Source of the DNA: an uncultured Paracoccus sp.
Lineage (GTDB): Bacteria; Pseudomonadota; Alphaproteobacteria; Rhodobacterales; Rhodobacteraceae
DNA: 64,000 nt
Direction of reading: 5' to 3'
Assembly: GCF_947496875.1 (NCBI RefSeq)
Contig: NZ_CANMEH010000006.1
Span: 1 to 64,000 of the forward strand
The notes beneath the pieces were generated by a model. The model did not search any database, was not told the origin of the DNA, and worked only from the letters and a program-made list of their open reading frames with translations. The position numbers and the translations under genes are program-made. This document shows positions 1-8,325 of this stretch, in pieces. The first letter of the stretch is position 1, and each line of letters starts with the position of its first letter.

Positions 1-6
1 CCACAA

Positions 7-28
7 TGTCCACTATCAATGGTGGACA
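7..28. promoter_or_regulatory. Inverted repeat TGTCCAC-N8-GTGGACA
   Basis: Seven-base perfect arms (7-13 and 22-28) separated by eight bases, in gene-free DNA. The hexamer CACTAT also follows each arm region (11-16 and 27-32). It could be an operator or part of a larger site cut by the window edge. No regulator can be assigned. Confidence 0.35.
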
Positions 29-264
29 CTATCCCGCACTCTCACACCGCGGCAGAGCGGTTAGACCGGACGGTTACTAATTTATGCGTGCTCGAGGATA
101 TGAAACCGAAAAGGAACGAGCGCGGTTTCCGAGAGGAGCCAGCAGTAGGTTCCTTGGCGCCACGACCCAGCCGCCGCGTGATGGCCCGAGTAGTGCCTGC
201 TTGCCATGGGGGGCGTCCATCGGCTCAGTCCCGGAGCCAGCTTATGTACGCCCGAAAACCTTGA

Positions 265-279
265 TTAGTGATCACAAAT
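265..279. promoter_or_regulatory. Candidate GntR operator upstream of TRAP operon 1
   Basis: The palindrome GTGATCAC (268-275), extended to GTGATCAAC-like context GTGATCACAA, sits about 100 bases before the dctP start at 377. The same ten bases recur at 7934-7943 in the promoter of the divergent regulator operon. Two copies in two short control regions of one module suggest a shared regulator, most simply the FCD-type GntR protein encoded at 3436-4128. Binding is inferred. Confidence 0.45.
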
Positions 280-376
280 GGGGTGACCACGCCATACTCA
301 CCGGCTAGGCTCACCATCGAGTAGATTGGCCCGTGCACGTTGGCGTAGGCGAGACTCGCTCATCAAGGGAGGAACC

Positions 377-1408
377 ATGAACAGGATTTCGACTGTCGCA
401 GCCGTTTCGGTCATGATCAGCGCCTCTGTGCTGCCGGCAAACGCGACCGCAATAGACATCGCCAGCACGTTCCCCGAGGACATGATCTTTCTTGGAGATG
501 GGCTGAAGAGCTTCAAGGAATCGCTCGAAGCAATCTCCGCCGGCGAAACTACAGTGAACATCCACGGTGCCGGCGAACTCGTTCCCGCTCTCGAGGTGCT
601 GAACGGGGTTTCGACTGGCGCGGTGTCTGCCGGCTATGACTGGGTCGGCTATTGGGGTGGCACGATTCCGGTGGCGAATCTCATCGGCTCGCTCCCCTTT
701 GGCCCACCTCCAGAGGTTCTGGCCGAGTGGATATGGGAAGGTGGCGGCCTCGAAATCGTTCAGAAAGCGTACGACCCCCACAACATCAAGTTCCTGCCCT
801 GCGTCATTGTTCCGGCCGAGCCAGCCGGCTGGTTCCGCAAGGAGATCAACACGGTTGAAGACCTTCAGGGCTTGCGGTTCCGGATTGGCGGCCTCGCCGG
901 TCGCGCCCTGACCAAGGTTGGCGTGTCCCCGCAACTGATTCCTGGTGGCGAAGTATTCGTGGCGCTCGAACGCGGGCGGATCGATGCGGCAGAGTTTTCG
1001 CTGCCGACGATCGACGTGACGCTTCAGCTCCAGACGGCCGCCGACTACTACTACTTTCCGGGCTGGCACCAGCCGTCGAGCATCAACTCGATCACGTTCA
1101 ACAAGGGGTTCTGGGACGGCCTGACGGAACTCGAGCAGACCCAGATCACGGCGGCATGCCGCTCGTCGTTCCTCTGGACGATGACGAGCGCGGTTCAGCA
1201 GCAGGCCGAAACGCTGAGCCAGCTCGAGGAGGGCGGCACCCAGATCAAGCGGTTCCCGGATGAGGTGCTCGCTGCGCTGCGTACCGCCACGGACGAGGTG
1301 ATCGCCGAGGAGCGGGCCAACGATCCGATCTTCGATGAGGCCTATCAATCGCTCACCGCTCACATCGACTCGCGGGCGCGCTGGAACGAATTGCAGAGCC
1401 TGGACTGA
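377..1408 (+). CDS. dctP: TRAP transporter substrate-binding protein (DctP family)
   Basis: This periplasmic binding protein captures an organic acid and delivers it to the DctQM permease. The 343-residue product begins with a typical signal peptide (about residues 1-21, a hydrophobic run ending PANATA). The DctP fold is shown by the segment around ALERGRIDAAEF and the following aromatic-rich ligand strand YYYFPGWHQPSS, which resembles keto-acid or lactate-type DctP proteins more than C4-dicarboxylate ones. The start at 377 is chosen because AAGGGAGGA ends four bases before it and because the signal peptide begins there; a longer open frame upstream lacks both. dctQ follows after seven bases. 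The ligand cannot be read from the sequence. Confidence 0.92.
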   Translation: MNRISTVAAVSVMISASVLPANATAIDIASTFPEDMIFLGDGLKSFKESLEAISAGETTVNIHGAGELVPALEVLNGVSTGAVSAGYDWVGYWGGTIPVANLIGSLPFGPPPEVLAEWIWEGGGLEIVQKAYDPHNIKFLPCVIVPAEPAGWFRKEINTVEDLQGLRFRIGGLAGRALTKVGVSPQLIPGGEVFVALERGRIDAAEFSLPTIDVTLQLQTAADYYYFPGWHQPSSINSITFNKGFWDGLTELEQTQITAACRSSFLWTMTSAVQQQAETLSQLEEGGTQIKRFPDEVLAALRTATDEVIAEERANDPIFDEAYQSLTAHIDSRARWNELQSLD

Positions 1409-1415
1409 ACCCGTA

Positions 1416-2033
1416 ATGGCAAATCGCTCCCTCGGCCCCGGCTTGGTTAGGTTCGGGGCTGCGCTGATGAAATTCAGCGCAGCGCCCGGTTGGGCGAGTT
1501 CGATACTCGTTCTTGTATTGGTGATCGTTGTCAGCCTGGGCGTTCTCGGTGCCTGGTTTGGCTACAGTACCGTTGCAACTTGGGACACCTCGGTCCCGCT
1601 GTTCGGCGATCGGCTGACAATGACGGGCATCGGCGAGCTGCAGTGGCATATCTTCGCGCTGCTCATCATGCTCTCGGCGGCTTACGCGACCACTGCCGAC
1701 CGTCATGTGCGGGTCGACGTGTTTTCTTCATCTTTCTCTCCTCGAACCCGCATCATCATCGACATGGTCGGGGATATCGTTCTGCTGGTCCCGTTTTTTG
1801 CGCTGCTGTTCTGGTTCTCGTGGTCGTTCGCAGCAAACGCGTACCAGTTTGGCGAACAATCAAACAGCGGTGGGCTGATAGACCGCTACCTGGTCAAGGC
1901 CGTATTGCCCATCGGCAGCCTGCTGATGCTTGGCGCCGGTATCGGTCGGATTGTCCGCAATGCCGGTCTGCTTCTCTCGGGACCAGACGCAATCGCGACC
2001 GTTGCCACCTCGACCCACCAGGAATTGACATGA
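1416..2033 (+). CDS. dctQ: TRAP transporter small permease (DctQ family)
   Basis: The small membrane subunit of a TRAP importer, which pairs with the DctM subunit in the cytoplasmic membrane. The 205-residue protein has four hydrophobic segments (about residues 30-52, 75-95, 120-142 and 163-183) and the family hallmark of a short polar stretch near HVRVDVF after the second helix. It lies seven bases after dctP, and its stop overlaps the dctM start in an ATGA junction, so translation is probably coupled. The N-terminus is somewhat long; an internal methionine at MKFSAAPGW is another possible start. Confidence 0.88.
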   Translation: MANRSLGPGLVRFGAALMKFSAAPGWASSILVLVLVIVVSLGVLGAWFGYSTVATWDTSVPLFGDRLTMTGIGELQWHIFALLIMLSAAYATTADRHVRVDVFSSSFSPRTRIIIDMVGDIVLLVPFFALLFWFSWSFAANAYQFGEQSNSGGLIDRYLVKAVLPIGSLLMLGAGIGRIVRNAGLLLSGPDAIATVATSTHQELT

Positions 2034-3370
2034 GCTATGTCGTACCTTCCATGATGCTTGTCGCCCTCGCGGCAGGCATTTTCTCCGGCTACCCGGTCGC
2101 GCTCCTCCTCGGAGGCCTTTCGGTCATCTTCATGGTCGTGGGCGACGTCCCGATGACCTCGTTTCTCCTGGTCGTCAGCCGGGTGTTCGGCGCGGTTCTC
2201 GAGAACTGGATCCTGGCGGCGATCCCGCTGTTCATCTTCATGGGCATCATGCTGGAGAAGTCGAAGGTTGCAGCTAGCCTTCTGACGGAGCTGGAAGCCA
2301 TGTTCGGCAACCGCGCCGGCGGGCTTGGCCTGGCCGTCATCGTGATCGGGATCATCATGGCGGCGAGCACGGGCATCATCGGTGCGTCGGTGGTTCTGAT
2401 GGGATCACTCGCGTTGCCGATGATGCTCAAGCAAGGTTACGACAAACCAGTTGCGATTGGCACTATCCTGGGTTCCGGCACGCTCGGGATCCTGATCCCG
2501 CCTTCTATCATGCTCGTCGTATTCGGCGACATCATGCAGGTGCCAATCGGCGATCTGTTCGCCGCGGCTCTTTTCCCGGGCCTCCTTCTCGGAGGGCTTT
2601 ACGCAGCGTACATCGTGTTCCTCGCCCTGGTCCGCCCCGCCAGAGTGCCGCCGAGTCCGCGCACAGCAACCAGCAGCTTCGGCGCGACCTTGTTGCGGGT
2701 GCTCGCAAATCTCATCGTCCCCGCGCTGCTGATGTCGAGCGTGCTCGTTTCCATCATCGTCGGTCTGGCGACTCCAACCGAGGGCGCGGCCATTGGGGCT
2801 CTGGGTGCCCTTCTTCTTGCCTTGGCAAAGGGTCAATTGTCCTTCCGTGTTCTGGGTGAGAGCCTCAAAGAGACCACGCTTACGACCGCGATGATCCTGG
2901 TTCTCGCCATCGGCGCGACGGCCTTCAGCCTCGTCTTCCAGCGCGTCGGCGGGCAGGAGATGATCGAGGACGCAGTCGGGATCATCGGCGACAACGCGGC
3001 CCTGGTGCTGATCGCCATCATGCTGATCGTGTTCGTCCTGGGCTTCTTTCTCGAATGGATCGAGATCTCGTTTCTCGTCCTTCCGCTGTTTACGCCGATT
3101 GTCGCCGGCCTCGATTTCGGCTCCGGATTCGCCCACTCGGGTGAAGTTCTTATCTGGTTCGCCGTGCTGATGGCCGTAAATCTTCAGACATCGTTTCTCA
3201 CGCCGCCCTTCGGCTATGCGCTGTTCTACCTGAAAGGGATTGCTCCGCCGGAAGTTTCGACCGCCGATATCTATCGTGGCGTCACCCCGGTCGTCGTCAT
3301 GCAGCTCCTCGGCTTGCTGCTGGTGGCGCTGTTCCCGGCCCTTGCGCTGTGGTTGCCCTCGAAACTCTGA
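2030..3370 (+). CDS. dctM: TRAP transporter large permease (DctM family)
   Basis: The large membrane subunit that drives sodium-coupled uptake. The 446-residue protein is hydrophobic throughout and has the DctM pattern: GYPVALLLGGLS near the start, the conserved central IPPSIMLVVFGDIMQVPIGD segment, PTEGAAIGA, and the terminal TPPFGYALFYLKGIAP loop. The start at 2030 overlaps the dctQ stop by four bases. It is the last gene of a dctPQM operon; a convergent GntR gene ends 65 bases downstream. This subtype, with a C-terminal GYALFYLKG motif, belongs to the branch often found near keto-acid or lactate systems. Confidence 0.93.
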   Translation: MSYVVPSMMLVALAAGIFSGYPVALLLGGLSVIFMVVGDVPMTSFLLVVSRVFGAVLENWILAAIPLFIFMGIMLEKSKVAASLLTELEAMFGNRAGGLGLAVIVIGIIMAASTGIIGASVVLMGSLALPMMLKQGYDKPVAIGTILGSGTLGILIPPSIMLVVFGDIMQVPIGDLFAAALFPGLLLGGLYAAYIVFLALVRPARVPPSPRTATSSFGATLLRVLANLIVPALLMSSVLVSIIVGLATPTEGAAIGALGALLLALAKGQLSFRVLGESLKETTLTTAMILVLAIGATAFSLVFQRVGGQEMIEDAVGIIGDNAALVLIAIMLIVFVLGFFLEWIEISFLVLPLFTPIVAGLDFGSGFAHSGEVLIWFAVLMAVNLQTSFLTPPFGYALFYLKGIAPPEVSTADIYRGVTPVVVMQLLGLLLVALFPALALWLPSKL

Positions 3371-3435
3371 CTGTAGCTGCCCCGGGACGCGGCTGAGGTG
3401 GCGGTCGGCTGCCTTCGTTCGCCGTGGTGAGTAAC

Positions 3436-4128
3436 TTAGGCGAGCTTTTCTGAGCCTTCAATGTAGCAGGCAGCATCCTGTATATCGGATACTACCGCCA
3501 GCCGCGCCATCGCCGCGTCACGGCGTTCCAATGCAACGAGAAGGCGTCGATGGTGATCGAACGACTCCCACGCGTCCGCCCGACGATCTTTGCTCGACAT
3601 GCTGAGCGAGAAGATCGGCGAAACTTTCAGCCAAATGGTTTCGATCATGTTGACGAGGACCGGCATCCGCGACGCCTCGTAGAGGGCGAAATGCAACCGT
3701 CTGTTAGCATCGATCACCTGGACAGGATCGAGCGGCTCGGCTTTGCCGACCGCTTCATATCGTGCCACCAAGGCTGCAATCCGGTCTATGTCTTTCGCGG
3801 TGAGGTGGGCAACAGCCTCCTCCGTTGCAAGTCCTTCAAGGGCCAGACGAATCTTCACCACTTCACGAAACTCAAAGAGGCTCGGCTTGTGAACCCGCAA
3901 GCCGCGTGACGGCATCAGGTCGAAAGCGCCTTCGGTCACGAGACGCCGCACGGCGTCGCGTACCGGCATCGGACTTGTGCCTGTGAGCGCGGCAAGCCCG
4001 CGGAGGGTAATTTTCTCGCCGGGCGGGATGGCGCCCGTCATGAGAAGCCGCCGAATATCCTCGTAGACCTCGTCCGCGATGGTGGTGCGCGGCTGGCGCT
4101 TAACCAATCCATCAAAGGCGCTCGTCAT
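3436..4128 (-). CDS. GntR-family transcriptional regulator, FCD domain
   Basis: A DNA-binding regulator of 230 residues. An N-terminal winged helix (about residues 10-75, recognition helix around SPMPVRDAVRRL) is followed by an all-helical FCD domain whose metal/ligand pocket is marked by DANRRLHFALYEAS and SFDHHRRLLVALERRD. It is the last gene of a minus-strand operon, eight bases after an SDR gene, so it probably controls that operon and perhaps the facing TRAP operon in response to a small carboxylate. Two matching GTGATCACAA palindromes (268-277, 7934-7943) are the best candidate binding sites. The start at 4128 is preferred over a longer frame that would overlap the SDR gene. Confidence 0.9.
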   Translation of the reverse strand: MTSAFDGLVKRQPRTTIADEVYEDIRRLLMTGAIPPGEKITLRGLAALTGTSPMPVRDAVRRLVTEGAFDLMPSRGLRVHKPSLFEFREVVKIRLALEGLATEEAVAHLTAKDIDRIAALVARYEAVGKAEPLDPVQVIDANRRLHFALYEASRMPVLVNMIETIWLKVSPIFSLSMSSKDRRADAWESFDHHRRLLVALERRDAAMARLAVVSDIQDAACYIEGSEKLA

Positions 4129-4136
4129 CCGCAGCC

Positions 4137-4859
4137 TCAGTTCATGTAGACGCCGCCATTGACGTCGAGGGTGGTGCCACAGATATAGCTCGCCGCGTCC
4201 GACAGGAGGAACGCTACCGGCCATGCGATTTCTCGGGGATGTGCTACACGACGCAGCGGGATGCCGGTGTTGTCGAACTCCTGTCCTGCGGTCATGGACG
4301 TCGCCGTGGCGCCAGGGGCTACTGCATTGACCGTGACACCGTAAGGAGCCGCCTTGCGAGCCATCCACTTTGTCATTGCGATGACGCCGCCCTTCGCCGC
4401 GACATAGTGGGGCGCGGCCTTGAGGCCGCCCATCCGGCCTGCGACCGAAGCGAGAATAACAGCCCGACCCCCACCGCTCTTCGTCATTCGGGTGAGTGCC
4501 GGTCGCATCAGGTTGATGACGCCGAGTACATTCACGTCGGTCACGTCGCGGAATACCGCGTCCCAGTTCTCATCGGCCCAATCATCCCAGGGGCACCAGC
4601 CGGCGTTTGCCACTACCCCGTCGAGCTTGGGGAGGCCATCGATAAGCGCCTCGGTGGCTTCCCGGTCCCGCACGTCGAAAGCGGCCGTGGTCACCTCCGC
4701 ACCTGAGGCGGCGAGCCGGTCGGCGACCGCACCGGGTGTTTCCCGGTCGGCGAGTACCAGCGCGGCCCCGAGGGAGGCGCAGATCGTCGCGATCTCCGCT
4801 CCGATGCCGCCTGCTGCGCCGGTGATGACGATGGTCTTCCCGGCGAGACTGAAGCTCAT
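4137..4859 (-). CDS. Short-chain dehydrogenase/reductase
   Basis: An NAD(P)-dependent oxidoreductase of 240 residues with the classical SDR layout: cofactor loop TGAAGGIG near residue 14, VVANAG near residue 85, catalytic serine in ILASVAG, the YVAAK active site near residue 155, and the C-terminal GTTLDVNGG. The aspartate in LADRE after the second strand suggests NAD(H) preference. Its start overlaps the stop of the upstream E1-type gene (ATGA) and the GntR gene follows after eight bases, so it belongs to that operon. It probably oxidises or reduces a hydroxyl/keto group on the substrate of this module; which one is unknown. Confidence 0.88.
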   Translation of the reverse strand: MSFSLAGKTIVITGAAGGIGAEIATICASLGAALVLADRETPGAVADRLAASGAEVTTAAFDVRDREATEALIDGLPKLDGVVANAGWCPWDDWADENWDAVFRDVTDVNVLGVINLMRPALTRMTKSGGGRAVILASVAGRMGGLKAAPHYVAAKGGVIAMTKWMARKAAPYGVTVNAVAPGATATSMTAGQEFDNTGIPLRRVAHPREIAWPVAFLLSDAASYICGTTLDVNGGVYMN

Positions 4860-7063
4860 TGCAACGTGCCGATGTTGAGACCTGACTCGGCAAACATCTC
4901 CACGATCATCGCTTCGACATCGCCGGGCCCCGCCAGCGCAGCGTTCTCGAGGACTTTCGAGACCACCGGCGGTGCCCACCGGCCTGTCACCCGCTTCACC
5001 GGCTGATCGAGATAGTCGAAGAAGCGCCGCTGGATTTCGTCGGCAATGATCGCGCCGATGCTCGCACCCCGTGTCGTCTGCTCGATGATGGCGACGCGCC
5101 CGGTCTTTTCGATGGAGTTGCCAATAGTGTCATAATCCATGTCCCGTTGCGAAAGGGTGCGCAGGTCGATGATGTCGGCACGGACCCCCATTCTTTTCGC
5201 CGTCTTGACGCAGACATCAACCATGGAGAGCGTGGCGAGCAGGGTCATGCTGCTGCCTTCGCTTACGACTCTCGCCTTGTCGAGCGGCAGGACGTGGTCG
5301 CAGGCAGTCGGCACCATTGTCTTGCGCCGATGCAGCTCCTGCGGTTCGATCACCAGCACAGGGTCGTTGCAGAGCAGTGCCGCGTTCATCAAACCGACAT
5401 AGTCGAAAGCGTTGGACGGGGCGACGATGTGCCAGCCAGGAAAATGAGCGAACAGGCCGGACGGGTCCATCGAGTGTTGCGATCCATAGCCTTCGCGGCC
5501 CGGCACACGGCACCGGAGCACGAGTGGGACATCGGCCGTGCCGTTGAACAGGTGCCGTATCTTTCCGGCCTGATTAAGAAGCTGATCGCCCGCGACCAGA
5601 AAGAAGTCGCTGTACATCAGCTCAACGATTGTCCTGAGGCCCGACATGGCGGCGCCTGTCGCCAAGCCGCAGAACCCGTTTTCCGTGATCGGCGTATTGA
5701 CGATCCGGCCAGCAAACTGCTCCAGCAGCCCCCTTGTGGCGCCGACCGTGCCGCCTCCGAGGTTTGCGACATCCTCGCCGAACAGATAGATGGACGGATC
5801 GCGGGCCATTGCCCTTCCCACAACCCGCGGCACGGCCTCGATATACGACATTTCCGACATCTCGTCTGCCGCGAAGTCCTCGGCCTCCCGATATCGGACA
5901 CCGGCGAACTCGCGCAGGTCGGTCGTCAGATGCAGATCCACAGAAGCGATGTCTGGCCAGAGCTCCGGCTTGATCCGCGACGCTCGGCCTTTGCCGTCGA
6001 TGCACGAGTCCGCCGCTGACTCGACCGCGTCGACGACAGCGGCGTCGATTGCCTCAAGTTCTTCCTCTGGGACGACATCCCGGGCGAGAAGTGCCCCGCG
6101 GAAAAACTCCCAGGGACTCCGGGCACGCCACTCCTCCTCTTCCTCCTTGGTTCGGTAGCCGAAGGCGCTGCCGACAACCGACGAGCTCTGATGATAGTAG
6201 CGGTAGACATCCGCCTGGATGAAGGCAGGCCCGCCCGTGGCGCGGACCTGATCGGCGGCCCAGCGAGTGCCCAGCCAGACGGCAAGCGGATTCATCCCGT
6301 CCACCTTCACGGCAGGGATGCCGTGTGCAACAGGACGCGTAATGAGCTCCGTCTCGTAAGTCGACTGCTCGATGCTCATCGACACGGCGTAACGATTGTT
6401 CTCGAGGAAGAAGACAAGTGGCAGGCGATAGAGGGCCGCAAGGTTCATCGCTTCGTGCGTCGCGCCCTGGTGCAATGCACCGTCTCCGAAGTAGCTGACG
6501 GTCAAGGTACCCGAGCCACGAACTTTCTCCGCAAAGGCGTGACCGCATGCGATCGGCAGGCCGCCCGCAACGATCGCGTTGGTGCCCATGACTCCCAGAT
6601 CGGCCTTGCGCAGGTGCATTGATCCGCCGCGCCCGCCTGTCCAGCCGTCCTTGAGACCGAGGATCTCGTGCATCACTCGCCGGACCTCGTCGCGCATCCT
6701 GTCCGAGAGGCCCGCTGCGGGGTCGAAGTCGCTCGAGTAGAGCGCGTTTATTGTCTTTGCGATGACCTGGTGGTGAGCTCTGTGGGTGCCGTTGATCAGG
6801 GTTCCGGTCGGGAGCGCCGCCACCGAGGCCCCGGCGCCGCCCTCCTGGCCGAGGCTCGAGTGCGCCGGGCCGTGCACGAGACCCAGCTTGTCAAGCTGGA
6901 GAATCTTCTCTTCGAACCGTCGGGCGGACAGGATCAGGGTCGCGATGCGCTTGGCGTCAGGAGCAGAGAGGCGGGACCAGTCCGCATCTGTCACTTGGAG
7001 CCACAATGCCTGGGTACGGGCTTCGAGCGGAACGAGGTTCAGTGGAGGAGAATCGAGCATCAT
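4856..7063 (-). CDS. Fused alpha/beta E1-type thiamine-diphosphate dehydrogenase
   Basis: A 735-residue protein joining the two halves of a 2-oxoacid (or acetoin) dehydrogenase E1 component. Residues about 1-390 are alpha-like, with the ThDP motif GDGALHQG at 193-200 followed by ENN at 221-223. Residues about 400-735 are beta-like, starting MSEMSYIEAVPR and containing LFGEDVAN and NTPITENG, the usual beta catalytic region. Separate alpha and beta genes are the commoner arrangement for acetoin and branched-chain enzymes. No lipoyl E2 or dihydrolipoamide E3 gene occurs in the window, so it either uses partners encoded elsewhere or cleaves or ligates an acyloin without them. ATGA overlaps join it to SDR genes on both sides. 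Confidence 0.85.
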   Translation of the reverse strand: MMLDSPPLNLVPLEARTQALWLQVTDADWSRLSAPDAKRIATLILSARRFEEKILQLDKLGLVHGPAHSSLGQEGGAGASVAALPTGTLINGTHRAHHQVIAKTINALYSSDFDPAAGLSDRMRDEVRRVMHEILGLKDGWTGGRGGSMHLRKADLGVMGTNAIVAGGLPIACGHAFAEKVRGSGTLTVSYFGDGALHQGATHEAMNLAALYRLPLVFFLENNRYAVSMSIEQSTYETELITRPVAHGIPAVKVDGMNPLAVWLGTRWAADQVRATGGPAFIQADVYRYYHQSSSVVGSAFGYRTKEEEEEWRARSPWEFFRGALLARDVVPEEELEAIDAAVVDAVESAADSCIDGKGRASRIKPELWPDIASVDLHLTTDLREFAGVRYREAEDFAADEMSEMSYIEAVPRVVGRAMARDPSIYLFGEDVANLGGGTVGATRGLLEQFAGRIVNTPITENGFCGLATGAAMSGLRTIVELMYSDFFLVAGDQLLNQAGKIRHLFNGTADVPLVLRCRVPGREGYGSQHSMDPSGLFAHFPGWHIVAPSNAFDYVGLMNAALLCNDPVLVIEPQELHRRKTMVPTACDHVLPLDKARVVSEGSSMTLLATLSMVDVCVKTAKRMGVRADIIDLRTLSQRDMDYDTIGNSIEKTGRVAIIEQTTRGASIGAIIADEIQRRFFDYLDQPVKRVTGRWAPPVVSKVLENAALAGPGDVEAMIVEMFAESGLNIGTLQ

Positions 7064-7854
7064 ACCTGCGCCATTACACCGCCATCGACGACGACGTGCG
7101 CGCCAGTCACGAAGTCCGAGGCGGAGCTGGAGAGAAATATGGTAGCGCCCACCAGATCAGCTGGCATGCCCCAGCGTCGCATCGGCGTCGTCTCGACAAC
7201 ACGCTCGGCATGTCCCGGGATGTCGATCCGAGCCTGTCGGGACAGGGGGGTGTCGATCCAGCCCGGAAGGATGGCGTTCACCGAAATGCCGTCCTCCGCC
7301 CAGGCGCAGGCCAACGATCGCGTCAGCTGCAGCACACCGCCCTTGCTGGCGGAATAAGGCGCAGTGACCGCATTCGATGCCAGGGACAGGATCGATCCGA
7401 AGTTGACGATCTTCCCGCCACCTTTCAGCGCGGGATAGGCCGCCTGGCTCATGAGGAACGTGCCCTTGAGGTTAACGTCAACGATCTGGTCCCAGGTGGC
7501 CTTGTCATACGCCTCCGGCCGCAACCGCGTATTCACGCCGGCGCAATTGATGAGGACATGCAGTCCGCCGTAAGCCTCCATTGCGGCACTCACGGCGGTG
7601 GCGCAGGAGGCCTTGTGCGCAACGTCGAGGGAAACCGCCGTGGTATTCTCGAGCTGATCCGCGAGCCGCTTGGCCGCCTCGGCACTGCGGTCTGCAACGA
7701 CGAGGCGGGCTCCCGCCGCTGCAAAGGCGCCGGCGATAAATGCGCCGATTCCACCCACCGCACCCGTGATAAGCACGACCTTTCCGGAAACGTCGAACAG
7801 AGCCGCATGGGCCGCCTGGCCCTGCCGCACGGCTTCGATGTCGGGACCGTTCAT
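7060..7854 (-). CDS. Short-chain dehydrogenase/reductase
   Basis: An SDR-family oxidoreductase of 264 residues and first gene of the minus-strand operon. Motifs in order: cofactor loop TGAVGGIG near residue 30, INCAG near residue 103, catalytic serine in FGSILS, YSASK active site, and the family C-terminus VVVDGG. About 20 extra residues precede the Rossmann fold. The start at 7854 is chosen because AGAGGAT lies about eight bases upstream; an in-frame methionine at 7941 would place the operator and -10 box inside the gene. Its stop overlaps the E1-type gene. The substrate is unknown. Confidence 0.87.
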   Translation of the reverse strand: MNGPDIEAVRQGQAAHAALFDVSGKVVLITGAVGGIGAFIAGAFAAAGARLVVADRSAEAAKRLADQLENTTAVSLDVAHKASCATAVSAAMEAYGGLHVLINCAGVNTRLRPEAYDKATWDQIVDVNLKGTFLMSQAAYPALKGGGKIVNFGSILSLASNAVTAPYSASKGGVLQLTRSLACAWAEDGISVNAILPGWIDTPLSRQARIDIPGHAERVVETTPMRRWGMPADLVGATIFLSSSASDFVTGAHVVVDGGVMAQV

Positions 7855-7924
7855 CCGCAGGATCCTCTCTATCGCCCTCTCTGCGCCCCACGCGACGGTA
7901 CCCGTGCAGCGCGCATGCTGCAAG

Positions 7925-7946
7925 ATCATATCTGTGATCACAAGAT
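7925..7946 (-). promoter_or_regulatory. Promoter -10 box and candidate GntR operator
   Basis: Read on the minus strand, TATGAT (7930-7925) is a good -10 box about 64-70 bases ahead of the SDR start at 7854. Directly upstream of it is TTGTGATCACAGA, with the perfect palindrome TGTGATCACA at 7933-7942. A site between -35 and -10 is a classic repressor position. Ten bases of it match the site at 268-277. No strong -35 hexamer is seen. Confidence 0.45.
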
Positions 7947-8129
7947 ACGTTTAGTTCGCCGATCCAACTGACTCCCCGCAGACGTCCAGCATATCCGGTG
8001 GAAATGGCTAACGCGCTGTCAGGTCAAAAAAGGCAGAGGATGCGCGCCGCCCGCAGTCCAAAGATTCATATGTTGCCACATTCCTGCCGCCTGTCGGCTG
8101 CCAACAGGATTAGCTCGCTGCTGAGTCAT

Positions 8130-8143
8130 AACGATAAATCGTT
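8130..8143. promoter_or_regulatory. Small palindrome AACGAT-AA-ATCGTT
   Basis: Perfect six-base arms separated by two bases, in the divergent control region. It overlaps a TTGACG hexamer (8142-8147) that has no convincing -10 partner. A regulator site is possible but unproven. Confidence 0.25.
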
Positions 8144-8240
8144 GACGACGTGGTTCCATCACTCTGGACGGCATTATCGATGCTGCGTGAGTCACGGTCG
8201 AGGGCTGCCGGATCATGCCACAACGCACAGAAGGGGCGGT

Positions 8241-8268
8241 TTGACATCGGTATCCCACGCGGCATACG
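8241..8268 (+). promoter_or_regulatory. Candidate sigma-70 promoter of TRAP operon 2
   Basis: TTGACA (8241-8246) is followed after 16 bases by CATACG (8263-8268), about 58 bases before the dctP start. The -35 is perfect, the -10 weak. The spacer contains GGTATCCCA, which recurs at 12061-12069 in front of the second GntR gene. Confidence 0.4.
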
Positions 8269-8325
8269 CTTCGGCGGCTGGCCGCAGGTCGCACTAACTA
8301 TAATCGTGAACTTGGGAGGGTTTAC

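Larger units (their letters stand above)
1..376. other. Gene-free upstream region
   Basis: No convincing gene is seen here. Short open frames exist on both strands but none has a ribosome binding site or recognisable protein. The stretch carries an inverted repeat at its left end and a GTGATCAC palindrome about 100 bases before the first TRAP gene, so it probably serves as the control region of that operon. What lies to the left is outside the window. Confidence 0.6.
7855..8325. other. Divergent intergenic control region
   Basis: The 471 bases between two divergent operons contain no convincing gene. Nearest the minus-strand operon lie a -10-like box and the GTGATCACAA palindrome. Toward the plus-strand TRAP operon lie a small palindrome at 8130-8143 and a TTGACA-based promoter at 8241-8268. 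The length leaves room for separate control of the two modules. Confidence 0.6.

Noticed and set aside
311..1363. Frame of 350 codons antisense to dctP
   Set aside because: The plus-strand DctP has a signal peptide, ribosome binding site and operon context; the antisense frame has none.
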